Origin: Pseudomonas reidholzensis
GTDB taxonomy: Bacteria > Pseudomonadota > Gammaproteobacteria > Pseudomonadales > Pseudomonadaceae
DNA: 64,000 bases
Direction: 5' to 3'
Assembly (NCBI RefSeq): GCF_900536025.1
Contig: NZ_UNOZ01000002.1
Span: 62,001 to 126,000, forward strand
Part shown: positions 1 through 8,363 of the stretch, piece by piece
Numbering within the stretch: the stretch's first letter is position 1
Layout of the letters: each line of letters starts with the position of its first letter
The notes under the pieces: model-generated
Databases searched by the model: none
Told to the model about the DNA's origin: nothing
Seen by the model: the letters and a program-made list of their open reading frames with translations, nothing else
Made by a program: the position numbers and the translations under genes

Positions 1-856
1 AGGTGGTGTGGTAGACCTTGTCACCCCGTGCCACCAGCTCTTCGAGGGTCCATTCCTTGCTGGTCAGTTCCTTGAGCTGGGCGGCCTCGGCCTTGCGCTC
101 GGCCAGCCAGGTGTCGTAGTCGGCCCTGGATTTGACCTCGACCACCACCGGCATGAAGCCGTGGTCCTTGCCGCACAGTTCGGTGCACTGGCCGCGGTAG
201 ATGCCGGGCTTCTCGATGCGCGTCCAGGCCTCGTTGACGAAGCCGGGGATGGCGTCACGCTTGACCGCAAAGGCCGGCACCCACCAGGAGTGGATGACGT
301 CGGCGGCGGTCACCAAAAAGCGCACCTTGGCGCCGACCGGGATCACCAGCGGCTGGTCGACCTCGAGCAGGTAGTGTTCGTCCTTGGGCGCCTGGTTGTG
401 GATCTGCTCGGCGGGAGTGGCCAGGTTGCTGAAGAATTCGACGTCCTGGCCCAGGTACTTGTAGTGCCATTTCCACTGGTAGCCGGTGACCTGGATGTCG
501 ATGTCCGACTCGCTGGCGTCATAGATGTCGATCAGGGTCTTGGTGGCCGGGATGGCCATGACCACGAGGATCAGCAAGGGGACCACGGTCCAGAGGATTT
601 CCACCCAGGTGTGTTCGTGGAAGTGCGCCGGCTGCTGGCCGGTGGAGCGGCGGTGGATGACCATCGACCAGAACATCGCGCCAAACACCACGACGCCGAT
701 GACCACGCAGATCCAGAAGATGGTCATGTGCAGGTCGAACACTGCGTGGGAGACTTCCGTAGCCCCCGGCGCCATGTTGACGGTCCATGCGCCGTGCGCC
801 TGACCGAAAACCGACCACAACAGAAGGCCCATCCAGACATGTGGATGTCGCATCAT
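1..856 (-). CDS. coxB: Cytochrome c oxidase subunit II (partial, C-terminus beyond window)
   Basis: Subunit II of an aa3/caa3-type terminal oxidase in the inner membrane; it receives electrons from cytochrome c at the CuA centre. The visible 285 residues begin MMRHPHVWMG, with a signal-like hydrophobic stretch (about 8-22), two membrane segments (about 45-65 and 88-104) and a periplasmic cupredoxin domain. CuA ligands are visible: H189 and the C224-x3-C228-x3-H232-x2-M235 cluster. The last residues before the window edge (LEELVARGDKVYHTT) look like the start of a C-terminal cytochrome c domain, whose CxxCH would lie outside, so a caa3-type subunit is likely. Two consecutive ATGs (856, 853) lie behind GGGGA. 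The rest of the cox operon would lie to the left. Confidence 0.96.
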   Translation of the reverse strand, partial: MMRHPHVWMGLLLWSVFGQAHGAWTVNMAPGATEVSHAVFDLHMTIFWICVVIGVVVFGAMFWSMVIHRRSTGQQPAHFHEHTWVEILWTVVPLLILVVMAIPATKTLIDIYDASESDIDIQVTGYQWKWHYKYLGQDVEFFSNLATPAEQIHNQAPKDEHYLLEVDQPLVIPVGAKVRFLVTAADVIHSWWVPAFAVKRDAIPGFVNEAWTRIEKPGIYRGQCTELCGKDHGFMPVVVEVKSRADYDTWLAERKAEAAQLKELTSKEWTLEELVARGDKVYHTT

Positions 857-1243
857 TGCGGGTTCCCCTTATCGTTCTTGTAGTCCCGGAGGCATAGACC
901 TTGGGCAAGGGGGGGCGGCGGTCAAGACAGCCTACTTCGACGACCGAGCTCCTCTGCAAACTGCAGGCGGGCCTCATCAACGAATCACGTTCAACCCGAG
1001 TATAGACAGCGACCAATGGCGCGCAATGCAGCCTTTGAAATGATCCTCACGAATCCGCAAAAACGCTTGAAAGCCGCATGGCTACTGGCTTATGGCACAA
1101 TGATGGCTATGTTATATAGCGAAGTGCGCACACGTTTGCGCGACTTATAACAAATACGTCTTAGGTATTCCGTATACCGAGCTAACTTAGAGTCTTCCGT
1201 AAAAGCTGTCTTCCATTTGTCATCCCTTGTCCCTGGAGTTGTC
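857..1243. other. Intergenic region between coxB and a hypothetical gene
   Basis: A 387-base divergent gap holding the leaders of coxB (leftward) and of the gene at 1244 (rightward). No gene is supported. The right half is AT-richer than the surroundings and holds small dyads, including GGTAT-N5-ATACC at 1164-1178 and GCTAT-N5-ATAGC at 1106-1120. These are candidate operators for one of the two promoters, but I cannot assign a regulator. Confidence 0.5.
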
Positions 1244-1885
1244 ATGAACATCGCTGCTGTACGCGAGCAGATCAAAGAAGCCCATCAACATGAGAGCCGG
1301 ACCGGCCAACTGAAACAACGACTGGAGGCACAACTGCCTCACCTGCATCCCTCGATCCAACTCCCCGAGCAGGATGCCCAGGGCACGCTGGCGCGCTTTG
1401 TCGGCGCCTACATCGACGAGGTTCCGGAACTGCTCGAAGCAGCCCATGAGGTCGCCCTCGAAGCGGGTATCGAGTCGCAGATCAAACCGGTATTGAAGAT
1501 CGCCGAGGCGTACTTCCTGCAGCCGCCGAGCGAGCTGCAAGGGCATGTCGGCCTGGATTGCCTGCTGGACGAGGCGTACCTGGCGCACCGCCTGGTGGAA
1601 GAGGTGAACGACCTGTACATCAAGCACTTCGGTCAGCCGCTGATCCCGGCGGATACCACCGTGGCCAACCTGATTGCCCATCAACTGATCGGCGAGAGTT
1701 TCGCCAACCAGCTGGATGAGGTAGTGCACCATTCGGTGGACGAGATGCTCGACGACGCCAGCTTTGCGCTGGAGTCGGTGGAGGCCTATCGGGCCAAGCT
1801 GAGCAGCCCCGAGACCGGCGAGGCGTGGAAACGCTGGCCGTGCCTGTCGCGCCAGCTGGGTGTCGAGCTCGGCCAGCCGGCCTGA
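1244..1885 (+). CDS. Conserved hypothetical protein
   Basis: A 213-residue protein beginning MNIAAVREQI, probably cytosolic and mostly helical, with many Glu, Leu and Ala and no signal peptide or membrane segment. I recognise no named domain and no catalytic motif. The ATG at 1244 was chosen because GGAG sits 6 bases upstream; the frame is open 27 bases further to a GTG-type start without such a site. It is divergent from coxB, a position where pseudomonads of this group carry a hypothetical gene. A REP palindrome follows directly and separates it from the convergent SulP gene. Confidence 0.85.
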   Translation: MNIAAVREQIKEAHQHESRTGQLKQRLEAQLPHLHPSIQLPEQDAQGTLARFVGAYIDEVPELLEAAHEVALEAGIESQIKPVLKIAEAYFLQPPSELQGHVGLDCLLDEAYLAHRLVEEVNDLYIKHFGQPLIPADTTVANLIAHQLIGESFANQLDEVVHHSVDEMLDDASFALESVEAYRAKLSSPETGEAWKRWPCLSRQLGVELGQPA

Positions 1886-1897
1886 GCACCGACAGGG

Positions 1898-1969
1898 ACG
1901 CCATCGCGGGCAAGCCCGCTCCTACAGGAGATTGAGTCCTTGTAGGCGCGGGCTTGCCCGCGATGGCGT
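1898..1969. repeat. REP palindrome, cgcgggcaagcccgc type
   Basis: Inverted repeat with arms at about 1898-1919 and 1948-1969, core CGCGGGCAAGCCCGC, followed by the CTCCTACA element typical of P. putida REP sequences. It lies between convergent genes and could stabilise or end both transcripts. Confidence 0.85.
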
Positions 1970-1982
1970 CAGCATGGCCAGC

Positions 1983-3515
1983 TCAAATCCCGACGCCGGC
2001 GGTAGTCCGAATCTGCCCCTCGATCCTGCGCTTCAAGCGTCGCTGCTCGATCCGCAACCTCACGCCATTCGCCGCATTGCTCCTGCCCCAATCTTCCAGC
2101 AACTCCAGGCACGAGTGATCGATGTAGCTGAGGTTGCCCAGCGGCACGTGCAAGGTCGTCCCGGCCGGCACCCCATCGAGCACCTGGGTCAACGCCGGCA
2201 CCTTGAGAAAGGTCGCTGCACCGCTCAAACGCAGCTCCATGTGCCCCGGCTTGGCCAACGTCACCAGGTTGATCTTCAGCCGCGCCGCTTTCAACGCCAA
2301 CTTCAGCAAGGTCAGGGCAAAGCCCAGCAGCACGCCCGTGAGCAGGTCGGTGAAGACGATCGCCAGCGCCGTTGCCGCGTACGTGAACATCGGCATCCGG
2401 CCATACCGGCCGAGCCCGCGGAAGGCCTTGAGATCGACCAGCTTGACCCCGGTAAACACCAGCACACCGGCCAGGCTCGCCACCGGAATCTGCTGCAGCA
2501 CGCTGCTCAGCACCACCACGAAGGCCAGCAGCCAGACCCCATGCAGGATCGCTGATGCGCGGGTCTGGGCCCCGGCCTGGACGTTGGCCGAACTGCGCAC
2601 GATCACCCCGGTCATCGGCAACGCGCCGAGCACGCCGCAGAGCATGTTGCCGATCCCTTGCGCCGACAGCTCCTTGTCGAAGTCCGAACGCTGACCGCTG
2701 TGCATGCGGTCGACCGCCGCCGCCGACAGCAGGGTTTCTGCGCTGGCAATGAACGCCAGGGCAAAGGCCGCCACCAAGAGGGTCGGATCGGCCAGCTGGA
2801 GCAGATCATCGGGCCGCAGCCAGTCGATCGCCTCGGACAGATCCGCCGGCACCACCACCCGATTGACCGGCAGCGCCAGCCACATGCTGATCACCGTCAT
2901 TGTCGCCACCCCCAGCAGCGCACCCGGGACGAAGCGCAGGCGCTGTGGCCGCCAGCGTTCCCACGCCCACATCATGGCGATGGTGCCCAGGCCGAGCGCA
3001 CCGGCCTGCCAGCCGCTGCCGGCGCTCTCCAGTGGCATGGCCGCGGCCAGGGTCCCCGGGAACTCCAGCAGGTTCTGCAAGCCGGACGGCTGTGGCGCGG
3101 TGTCGAACATCACATGCACCTGCGACAATACGATCAGCACACCGATGCCGGCGAGCATGCCGTACACCACCGCCGGCGCCGTGACCCGAAACCAGCAGCC
3201 CAGGCGAAAGCGCCCGGCCAGCAGCTGGAGCAGACCGGCCAGCAGCAGGATCGGCCCGAGCATGGCCATGCCATGCTGGCGCACCAGCTCGAACACCAGC
3301 ACCGCCAAGCCCGCGGCGGGGCCGCTGACCTGCAGCGGCGAACCGGCGATGAAGCCGACCACGATGCCGCCAATGATGCCGGTGATCAGCCCCTTGGCGG
3401 GCGGCATGCCCGAGGCGATCGCGATGCCCATGCACAACGGCAGGGCCACCAGGAAGACCACTACCGACGCCAGCAACTCACGCGGCAGGGCCGCTTTGAT
3501 CTGTGTCTTGTTCAC
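1983..3515 (-). CDS. SulP-family anion transporter, probable bicarbonate or sulfate permease
   Basis: A 510-residue inner-membrane permease of the SLC26/SulP family: hydrophobic core with about 10-14 membrane segments over residues 1-400, then a cytoplasmic STAS domain (about 410-510) containing the typical SYIDHSCLELL segment. The start is the GTG at 3515, behind AAGGAG; a longer frame to 3653 has no ribosome site and a non-homologous-looking Arg-rich extension. The neighbour on the same strand, 190 bases upstream, is a beta-carbonic anhydrase. SulP/carbonic anhydrase pairing is known for bicarbonate transporters of the BicA/DAB-like kind, so bicarbonate is at least as likely as sulfate. The substrate cannot be settled from sequence. 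Confidence 0.92.
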   Translation of the reverse strand: MNKTQIKAALPRELLASVVVFLVALPLCMGIAIASGMPPAKGLITGIIGGIVVGFIAGSPLQVSGPAAGLAVLVFELVRQHGMAMLGPILLLAGLLQLLAGRFRLGCWFRVTAPAVVYGMLAGIGVLIVLSQVHVMFDTAPQPSGLQNLLEFPGTLAAAMPLESAGSGWQAGALGLGTIAMMWAWERWRPQRLRFVPGALLGVATMTVISMWLALPVNRVVVPADLSEAIDWLRPDDLLQLADPTLLVAAFALAFIASAETLLSAAAVDRMHSGQRSDFDKELSAQGIGNMLCGVLGALPMTGVIVRSSANVQAGAQTRASAILHGVWLLAFVVVLSSVLQQIPVASLAGVLVFTGVKLVDLKAFRGLGRYGRMPMFTYAATALAIVFTDLLTGVLLGFALTLLKLALKAARLKINLVTLAKPGHMELRLSGAATFLKVPALTQVLDGVPAGTTLHVPLGNLSYIDHSCLELLEDWGRSNAANGVRLRIEQRRLKRRIEGQIRTTAGVGI

Positions 3516-3707
3516 CCTATTTCTCCTTTCTCTGTCGCACGGCCAATCCGCTGGCCGTGGGCACGTTGGGCCCTGACGAACGCGCAGGCGCGGGCCGCCA
3601 GCAGGCATGCCGGCAAGGCAGTCAGGGAAATTCAAGGCAGCCGAAGGCCGCACCGCGCCCCTGGGGGGTGCGGTCGGCTATTCAAGGTCTCGGGGTGTCA
3701 GGGTCGC

Positions 3708-4427
3708 TTAGTAGCGGCCTCTCGGGGTAGCGCAGGGCACCGGCTCACCGGCAGTCAACGGCATGAAGCGGTCGCCGGCGGCGTCGTAGGCTTCGATCTG
3801 GCTGGTCTCGATGTCGTAGATCCAACCGTGGATGTGCAGCTGGCCCGCGGCCAGGCGCGAGGCCACCGACGGGTGGGTGCGCAGGTGGTGCAGCTGAGCG
3901 ATGACGTTTTCCTTGGTCACCACTTGCATGGTCTCGTGCTCGCTGCCGCAAGAGCAGTTGTCTTCGACCACGGTCCGCGCCACTTCGGCATGGCGCAGCC
4001 AGGCGGAAACGGTCGGCATCCTGTCCAGCGACTGCGGGTTGAGCACCGCACGCATGGCACCGCAGTCGGAGTGACCACAAATGATGATGTGGTGCACGCC
4101 CAGGGCCAGCACCGCGTACTCGATGGCGCTGGAAACACCGCCGTTCATCTGGCCGTACGGCGGTACGACGTTACCGACGTTACGGGTGACGAACAGATCG
4201 CCTGGCGAGCTCTGGGTGATGAGTTCGGGGACGATACGTGAGTCGGCGCAGGTGATGAACATGGCGCGCGGCTTCTGCGCGGTGGCCAGCTTCTTGAACA
4301 GTTCCTGCTGCTCGGGGAACACTTCGGTGTGGAACCGCAGGAAGCCGTCGACGATATGCTTCATGGCAGCATCGGCGCTTTCGGCAGGTGCAGCCGGGAC
4401 GGCCTTGGAAGGGTCCTTGATGGGCAT
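3708..4427 (-). CDS. Beta-class carbonic anhydrase
   Basis: Interconverts CO2 and bicarbonate in the cytoplasm using zinc. The 239-residue protein carries the beta-class zinc site: C60 in CADSR (with the Asp62-Arg64 dyad), H119 and C122 in GHSDCG. The N-terminal 20 residues are Ala/Pro-rich and probably disordered. The ATG at 4427 lies behind AGGAT. The downstream same-strand gene is a SulP permease, so the pair may supply or retain bicarbonate. It is unrelated to the gamma-class homologue at 10514. Confidence 0.96.
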   Translation of the reverse strand: MPIKDPSKAVPAAPAESADAAMKHIVDGFLRFHTEVFPEQQELFKKLATAQKPRAMFITCADSRIVPELITQSSPGDLFVTRNVGNVVPPYGQMNGGVSSAIEYAVLALGVHHIIICGHSDCGAMRAVLNPQSLDRMPTVSAWLRHAEVARTVVEDNCSCGSEHETMQVVTKENVIAQLHHLRTHPSVASRLAAGQLHIHGWIYDIETSQIEAYDAAGDRFMPLTAGEPVPCATPRGRY

Positions 4428-4563
4428 GATTCATCCTCTAGACGGTGTGTGGGTACGTTCCATGTTACCGGGGAAAGATTATGGCTATGCGAGGATTTAG
4501 ATGACACGCACAGGTAATTAATCACAGTCGGTGTGGACTGATTTCCTACGCTACAAGGGGAAA

Positions 4564-4580
4564 CTTAACTGAAACTTAAT
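4564..4580. promoter_or_regulatory. PmrA-type direct repeat (CTTAAC-N5-CTTAAT)
   Basis: Two hexamers CTTAAC and CTTAAT are separated by 5 bases, giving an 11-base period; the repeat extends to GAAACTTAA at 4560-4568 and 4571-4579. The known PmrA/BasR consensus is YTTAAK-N5-YTTAAK, so one base deviates. It lies about 140 bases upstream of the carbonic anhydrase start. Assignment to PmrA or another OmpR-family regulator is inference. Confidence 0.35.
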
Positions 4581-4711
4581 TTGAAGGCTCTAGAACGGGC
4601 GTTCCGGCTTCATAAGGCGGGAATTGGATAATAACAAAAAAACATCAGCCGCCAACTCCCATTAGTAAAAATATTATGCAGTATTAGTTGTACTTGTTAT
4701 TCCGGCGGCGC

Positions 4712-4773
4712 CCTTTTCGCGGGTAAACCCGCTCCTACAGATCCCTGTGGGAGCGGGTTTACCCGCGAAAAGG
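4712..4773. repeat. REP palindrome, cgcgggtaaacccgc type
   Basis: Long inverted repeat with arms at about 4712-4740 and 4745-4773, core CGCGGGTAAACCCGC with CTCCTACAG and CTGTGGGAG flanks. It lies just downstream of the radical SAM gene (minus strand) and could act as its 3' end. Confidence 0.85.
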
Positions 4774-4795
4774 CCGGCATTGTCGGTACAGGTCG

Positions 4796-5854
4796 CTAGA
4801 ACAACGCCATCTGCGCGCCAGGTGGGCAAAACGCCGAACAATCCAGCGCCTGTGCCTCCCGCCCCTCGAACGCCAGCCGGCGCATCGCCCGGGCGAAACG
4901 CTGCGCGAGCAAATCGGCGAACACCCCCTCGCCACGCATCCGTGAACCAAACCGGCTGTCATACAGCTCGCCGCCACGGCTCTGGCGAATCAGGCTGAGC
5001 ACATGCGCCGCGCGCTGCGGGTAATGGTCCTGCAGCCATTGCTCGAACAACGGCGCCACCTCCAGCGGCAAGCGCAGCATCATGTAGGCCGCACTTTGCG
5101 CGCCCGCCGCCTTGGCCGCCTCGAGCAGATGCTCCAGCTCACTGTCATTGATCATCGGGATCATCGGCGAACACAACACCCCCACCGGCACGCCAGCCTC
5201 GCGCAACACGCGGATCGCCCGCAAGCGTGCCTTGGGCGCTGCCGCGCGGGGCTCGAGCACCCGTTTGAGCTCATCATCGAGGGTGGTCAGGCTGATCATC
5301 ACCCGCACCAGGCGCTGGCTGGCCAGCTCGGCCAGCAGGTCGAGGTCGCGCAGCACCAGCGAGCCCTTGGTGACGATGGTCACCGGGTGGCGGTAGCGCA
5401 GCAGCACCTCCAGCAAGCGCCGGGTCAGCTGCTGCTCGCGTTCGATGGGCTGGTACGGGTCGGTGTTGGAGCCGAGGTTGATCGGCGCACAGACATACCC
5501 GGGCTTGCTCAGCTGCTGCTCGAGCACATCGGCGGCGTTGCTCTTGGCGATCAGCTTGGTTTCGAAATCCAGCCCAGGGGACAAGTCCCAGTAGGCATGG
5601 CTGGGCCGGGCATAGCAGTAGATGCAGCCGTGCTCGCAGCCACGGTAGGGGTTGATCGAGCGGTCGAAGGGCAGGTCGGGCGAGGTATTGCGGGTAATGA
5701 TGGTCTTGGCGGTCTCGATGCGGACCTCGGTGCCCTGGGTCGTCGGCACTTCCTGGTACCAGCCATCGTCCTCGACCACCGAGCGGCTCGGGGCGAAGCG
5801 GTTGTCTGGGTTGTGCGAAGTCCCACGCCCCCGAACGGGTGCTGGAGTGTACAT
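4796..5854 (-). CDS. PA0069-type radical SAM protein, probably SOS-controlled
   Basis: A 352-residue radical S-adenosylmethionine enzyme beginning MYTPAPVRGR. The 4Fe-4S site is the C73-x3-C77-x2-C80 cluster in RGCEHGCIYC, a spacing shared with the SplB/Rv2578c-like group. Other SAM-barrel landmarks are NLGSNTDPYQP and VTIVTKG. The reaction is unknown; relatedness to spore photoproduct lyase hints at nucleic-acid chemistry. The ATG at 5854 is chosen because a near-perfect LexA box lies 15 bases upstream (5869-5888), which excludes the longer frame reaching into the neighbouring peptidase gene. From memory, PA0069 of P. aeruginosa belongs to the LexA regulon, consistent with DNA-damage induction. 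Confidence 0.92.
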   Translation of the reverse strand: MYTPAPVRGRGTSHNPDNRFAPSRSVVEDDGWYQEVPTTQGTEVRIETAKTIITRNTSPDLPFDRSINPYRGCEHGCIYCYARPSHAYWDLSPGLDFETKLIAKSNAADVLEQQLSKPGYVCAPINLGSNTDPYQPIEREQQLTRRLLEVLLRYRHPVTIVTKGSLVLRDLDLLAELASQRLVRVMISLTTLDDELKRVLEPRAAAPKARLRAIRVLREAGVPVGVLCSPMIPMINDSELEHLLEAAKAAGAQSAAYMMLRLPLEVAPLFEQWLQDHYPQRAAHVLSLIRQSRGGELYDSRFGSRMRGEGVFADLLAQRFARAMRRLAFEGREAQALDCSAFCPPGAQMALF

Positions 5855-5868
5855 GGCAGCGCCTCGAA

Positions 5869-5888
5869 TACTGTTTTTATATACAGTA
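5869..5888. promoter_or_regulatory. LexA box (SOS operator)
   Basis: TACTGTTTTTATATACAGTA matches the gammaproteobacterial LexA operator: CTG-N10-CAG with an AT-rich centre and flanking TA on both sides. It sits between the stop of the M3 peptidase gene and the start of the radical SAM gene, in the position expected to block the latter's promoter. Confidence 0.85.
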
Positions 5889-5924
5889 TACGAGGCGAAC
5901 CCATTGCTCCAGCACCGTTCAGCG

Positions 5925-7961
5925 CTATGGCCCTGCGCCGTCCAGGCCATTGCGCCGCTGGTAGGCGGCCAGGCTGAGCGGGCGACCCATGAAGTCAGCG
6001 AAGTTTTGCGCAAGCGTGCGCGACACCCCACTGGCAATGAAACGCTCCCTGAAGGCCCGCCCCGTCAGGCCGTTACGCAAGCCTTCCTGTTCGAACCGGG
6101 TAAACAGGTCGACCGCATGGGCGTCCGACCACAGATAGGCATAGAAGGTCGCATCGTAGCCACTGACCAAGTGCAGGAAGGCATGCACCGGTCGCTCGAA
6201 ATCCGCCAGCGGGCGAGCCTGCACCTGGCGATGGCTGTGCGCAGCACGCGCCTGCAGGGTGCGGCCATCCTGCACGTTGCGGTGCAGGTCGAGGTCGAAC
6301 AATGCCCGGCTCAGCCCTTCCGCGATTTCGCCGACGGCATCTCCACGCAGCCGCTGGAGCACCGCCTGCAGCGCCGACGCCGGCAATTTGCCGCCGGTGC
6401 GGTAGTCCGCGGAGATCTCTGCAAGAAACTCCGCAGACCACACCCAACGCTCCAGCAATTTGCTGGTCACCTCGTTGCCCACCCGGCCCAACCGGCGGGT
6501 GTCTGACAGCAGGTGGTTGTTGGTACGTACCAACAGGTGATGCAGGGCGTGGCCGAACTCGTGGAACAACTTGCGCAGGGCCAGGTGGTCGAGCAGGGGA
6601 GGTGCGCCATCCACGCCTTGTGGGGTATCACTGAAGACCATGGCGATCGGCCCGTGATAAACGCCTTCAGCATCGATACGCCGGTTGCACACGAAGGTGG
6701 TGTAGATGCTGCTGTCTTCCTTGCTGTCGCGCGCCACGGCATCCACGTACAGGTGGCCGAGGGTCGCGTGATCTTCGCTCACCTCGAAGGTCAGCACGCT
6801 GGGGTGCCAGGCCTGCACCGAGGTCACGGGGCTCAGCGTGACCCCGAACAGCTGCTGGGTCAGTGCAACCAATGCGCCCATCACCCGATCGAGCGGGAAA
6901 AACGCACGTACCGTGTCTTCATCCAGCGCCGGTACCTCGCCTTGCAGCAACTGCCGCAGGAAGGCGACATCCCAAGGCTCGATCTGCTCCAGGCCTTGCG
7001 CCTTCGCCAGCCCTTGCAATTGTTGCCACTGGGCGTCCATCAGCGGCGTCACCTTGGCCTGCAGGTCGGCCAGAAACGCCTCTACCCCCTGACCGCTTTG
7101 CAGGTGATTTTCTGCCAGCTTGAGCGCTACCGAGTCTGCATAACCGAGCAATTTTGCACGTTCGTGCCGAGCCTCTGCCAGGCCCTGGAGAACCTCGCCA
7201 TTGTCCAGTTGCGGATCAGCGTCTGCGCCGCGGCCGTGGTAGCCACGGTAGACCTGCTCACGCAGTGCACGGTCCTTCGCGTATTTGAGGACGGCCTTGC
7301 AAGGCACCTCCTGACACGCGATCAACCAGCCCTGCAGGCCCGCCCGTTGCGCCTGTGCGGCCATCAGCGCGCGGTCCAGCGCAGGCACACCGAGCAAGCG
7401 CTGGGGGTCGTCGAGATGAACACCGCGCTGGCTGACCGAGTACTGCAGATTCGCCTTGAACTCGCCCTCCAGCCGATCGATGGTCTGTTCGAGTTGCGCC
7501 AGCCGTTGTCGGGTGGGGTCATCCAGCAGCACACCGGCCAAGCGGTATTCGCTCAAGCGCTTTTGCAGGGTCAGTTGCTTGTCCTGGGCCAGATTGCGGC
7601 CGAGGTCGCTGTCGGCCAGACGCTGATAGAGCGCGTACAGCTGCGGGTTTCGCTGTTTGCGCTTGAACCAGCCATCGACGTGGTCAAGCAGGCGAGCGAC
7701 TTCGGCAAGCCACTCCGGCCCTCTGCCGTAGAGCGGCAGCATGGCATAGGCGGCGCTTTGCAGGCGGGCCTCCAGTTGCTCGACGGCGAGCACCAGGTCA
7801 TCCCAGGTGGGCGCACGTTGCTGTCGCTTGATGATCTGCTCGAGCACAGCGTCGTCGGCGCTTTCGAGGGTCTGATCGACGGCCGCTTGCAAGTGCTCGA
7901 GCGTGATGAGGTCGTAGGCGATCAAGCTGTCGCCGCGTAACAGGGGATTGGTATCGGGCAT
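5925..7961 (-). CDS. M3-family zinc oligopeptidase, PrlC paralogue
   Basis: A 678-residue cytosolic metallopeptidase of the M3 (thimet/oligopeptidase A) family. The zinc site HEFGH with the continuation ALHHLL lies in LRKLFHEFGHALHHLL. It resembles prlC at 8360 in length and fold but is clearly divergent, for example in LHRNVQDG and the Gln/Arg-rich N-terminal half. The ATG at 7961 is behind GAGGA; the longer frame to 8003 lacks a ribosome site. It lies on the same strand as, and about 120 bases downstream of, the YheV-like gene, so it may be the third gene of the prlC transcript. Its role in peptide turnover is inferred from the family. Confidence 0.93.
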   Translation of the reverse strand: MPDTNPLLRGDSLIAYDLITLEHLQAAVDQTLESADDAVLEQIIKRQQRAPTWDDLVLAVEQLEARLQSAAYAMLPLYGRGPEWLAEVARLLDHVDGWFKRKQRNPQLYALYQRLADSDLGRNLAQDKQLTLQKRLSEYRLAGVLLDDPTRQRLAQLEQTIDRLEGEFKANLQYSVSQRGVHLDDPQRLLGVPALDRALMAAQAQRAGLQGWLIACQEVPCKAVLKYAKDRALREQVYRGYHGRGADADPQLDNGEVLQGLAEARHERAKLLGYADSVALKLAENHLQSGQGVEAFLADLQAKVTPLMDAQWQQLQGLAKAQGLEQIEPWDVAFLRQLLQGEVPALDEDTVRAFFPLDRVMGALVALTQQLFGVTLSPVTSVQAWHPSVLTFEVSEDHATLGHLYVDAVARDSKEDSSIYTTFVCNRRIDAEGVYHGPIAMVFSDTPQGVDGAPPLLDHLALRKLFHEFGHALHHLLVRTNNHLLSDTRRLGRVGNEVTSKLLERWVWSAEFLAEISADYRTGGKLPASALQAVLQRLRGDAVGEIAEGLSRALFDLDLHRNVQDGRTLQARAAHSHRQVQARPLADFERPVHAFLHLVSGYDATFYAYLWSDAHAVDLFTRFEQEGLRNGLTGRAFRERFIASGVSRTLAQNFADFMGRPLSLAAYQRRNGLDGAGP

Positions 7962-8081
7962 GGGGGCATCCTCGGGCCTGTGGGAAAGGCCCGAACTGTG
8001 CAATGCCCGCGCAGCGCAACGGCGTTAGATAGCTAACGCCATCACATGACGTCGCCCAGTGGCCCTGGGCGACATGGCGTA

Positions 8082-8363
8082 CTACTCGGTCGGCTTCTTG
8101 AGCTTCGGATTGGGGAAGAACTGCACCGTCTGCACCTTCACCGGCTCAGCCTTGACCGCCGACTGATTGACCCGGGTACCCAGCTCCTTGGGCACCGACA
8201 GCCCCTGTTCATTGAGGGTATCGGTGAACCCGCAGGCCACGCACTCGCGGTGCGGCACGCCGTCTTCGTTCCACATCATCAACCGGTCCGGCGCGCTGCA
8301 CGCTGGGCAGACCGCCCCGGCGATAAAGCGCTTCTTGGTCTTGATCACAGGCACCTCGCTCAT
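8082..8363 (-). CDS. YheV-like zinc-ribbon protein (DUF2387)
   Basis: A 93-residue protein with two CxxC pairs, C19-x2-C22 (CPAC) and C41-x2-C44 (CVAC), forming a probable four-cysteine zinc ribbon in the N-terminal half, with a basic, Pro/Lys-rich tail. The ATG at 8363 overlaps the prlC stop as ATGA, showing translational coupling with prlC. The upstream in-frame extension lies inside prlC and is not used. It matches the small 'YheV family putative metal-binding' proteins; no biochemical function is known to me. Confidence 0.9.
   Translation of the reverse strand: MSEVPVIKTKKRFIAGAVCPACSAPDRLMMWNEDGVPHRECVACGFTDTLNEQGLSVPKELGTRVNQSAVKAEPVKVQTVQFFPNPKLKKPTE

Larger units (their letters stand above)
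4428..4795. other. Intergenic leader upstream of the carbonic anhydrase gene
   Basis: A 368-base gap, unusually AT-rich for this genome at 4500-4700. It must hold the promoter of the carbonic anhydrase gene. It contains a direct repeat resembling a PmrA box (4564-4580), a short palindrome GAACG-GG-CGTTC at 4593-4604, an A-tract at 4636-4642 and a REP palindrome at 4712-4773. No coding sequence is supported. Confidence 0.55.

Noticed and set aside
2658..4241. A 527-codon plus-strand frame over the SulP and carbonic anhydrase genes
   Set aside because: It is a shadow of two confident minus-strand genes, with His/Arg/Gln-rich composition and no recognisable motif.
4621..4650. AATAACAAAAAA string resembling an Hfq/Crc motif
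   Set aside because: It is on the plus strand, whereas the neighbouring genes read on the minus strand, so it would not lie in a known leader.
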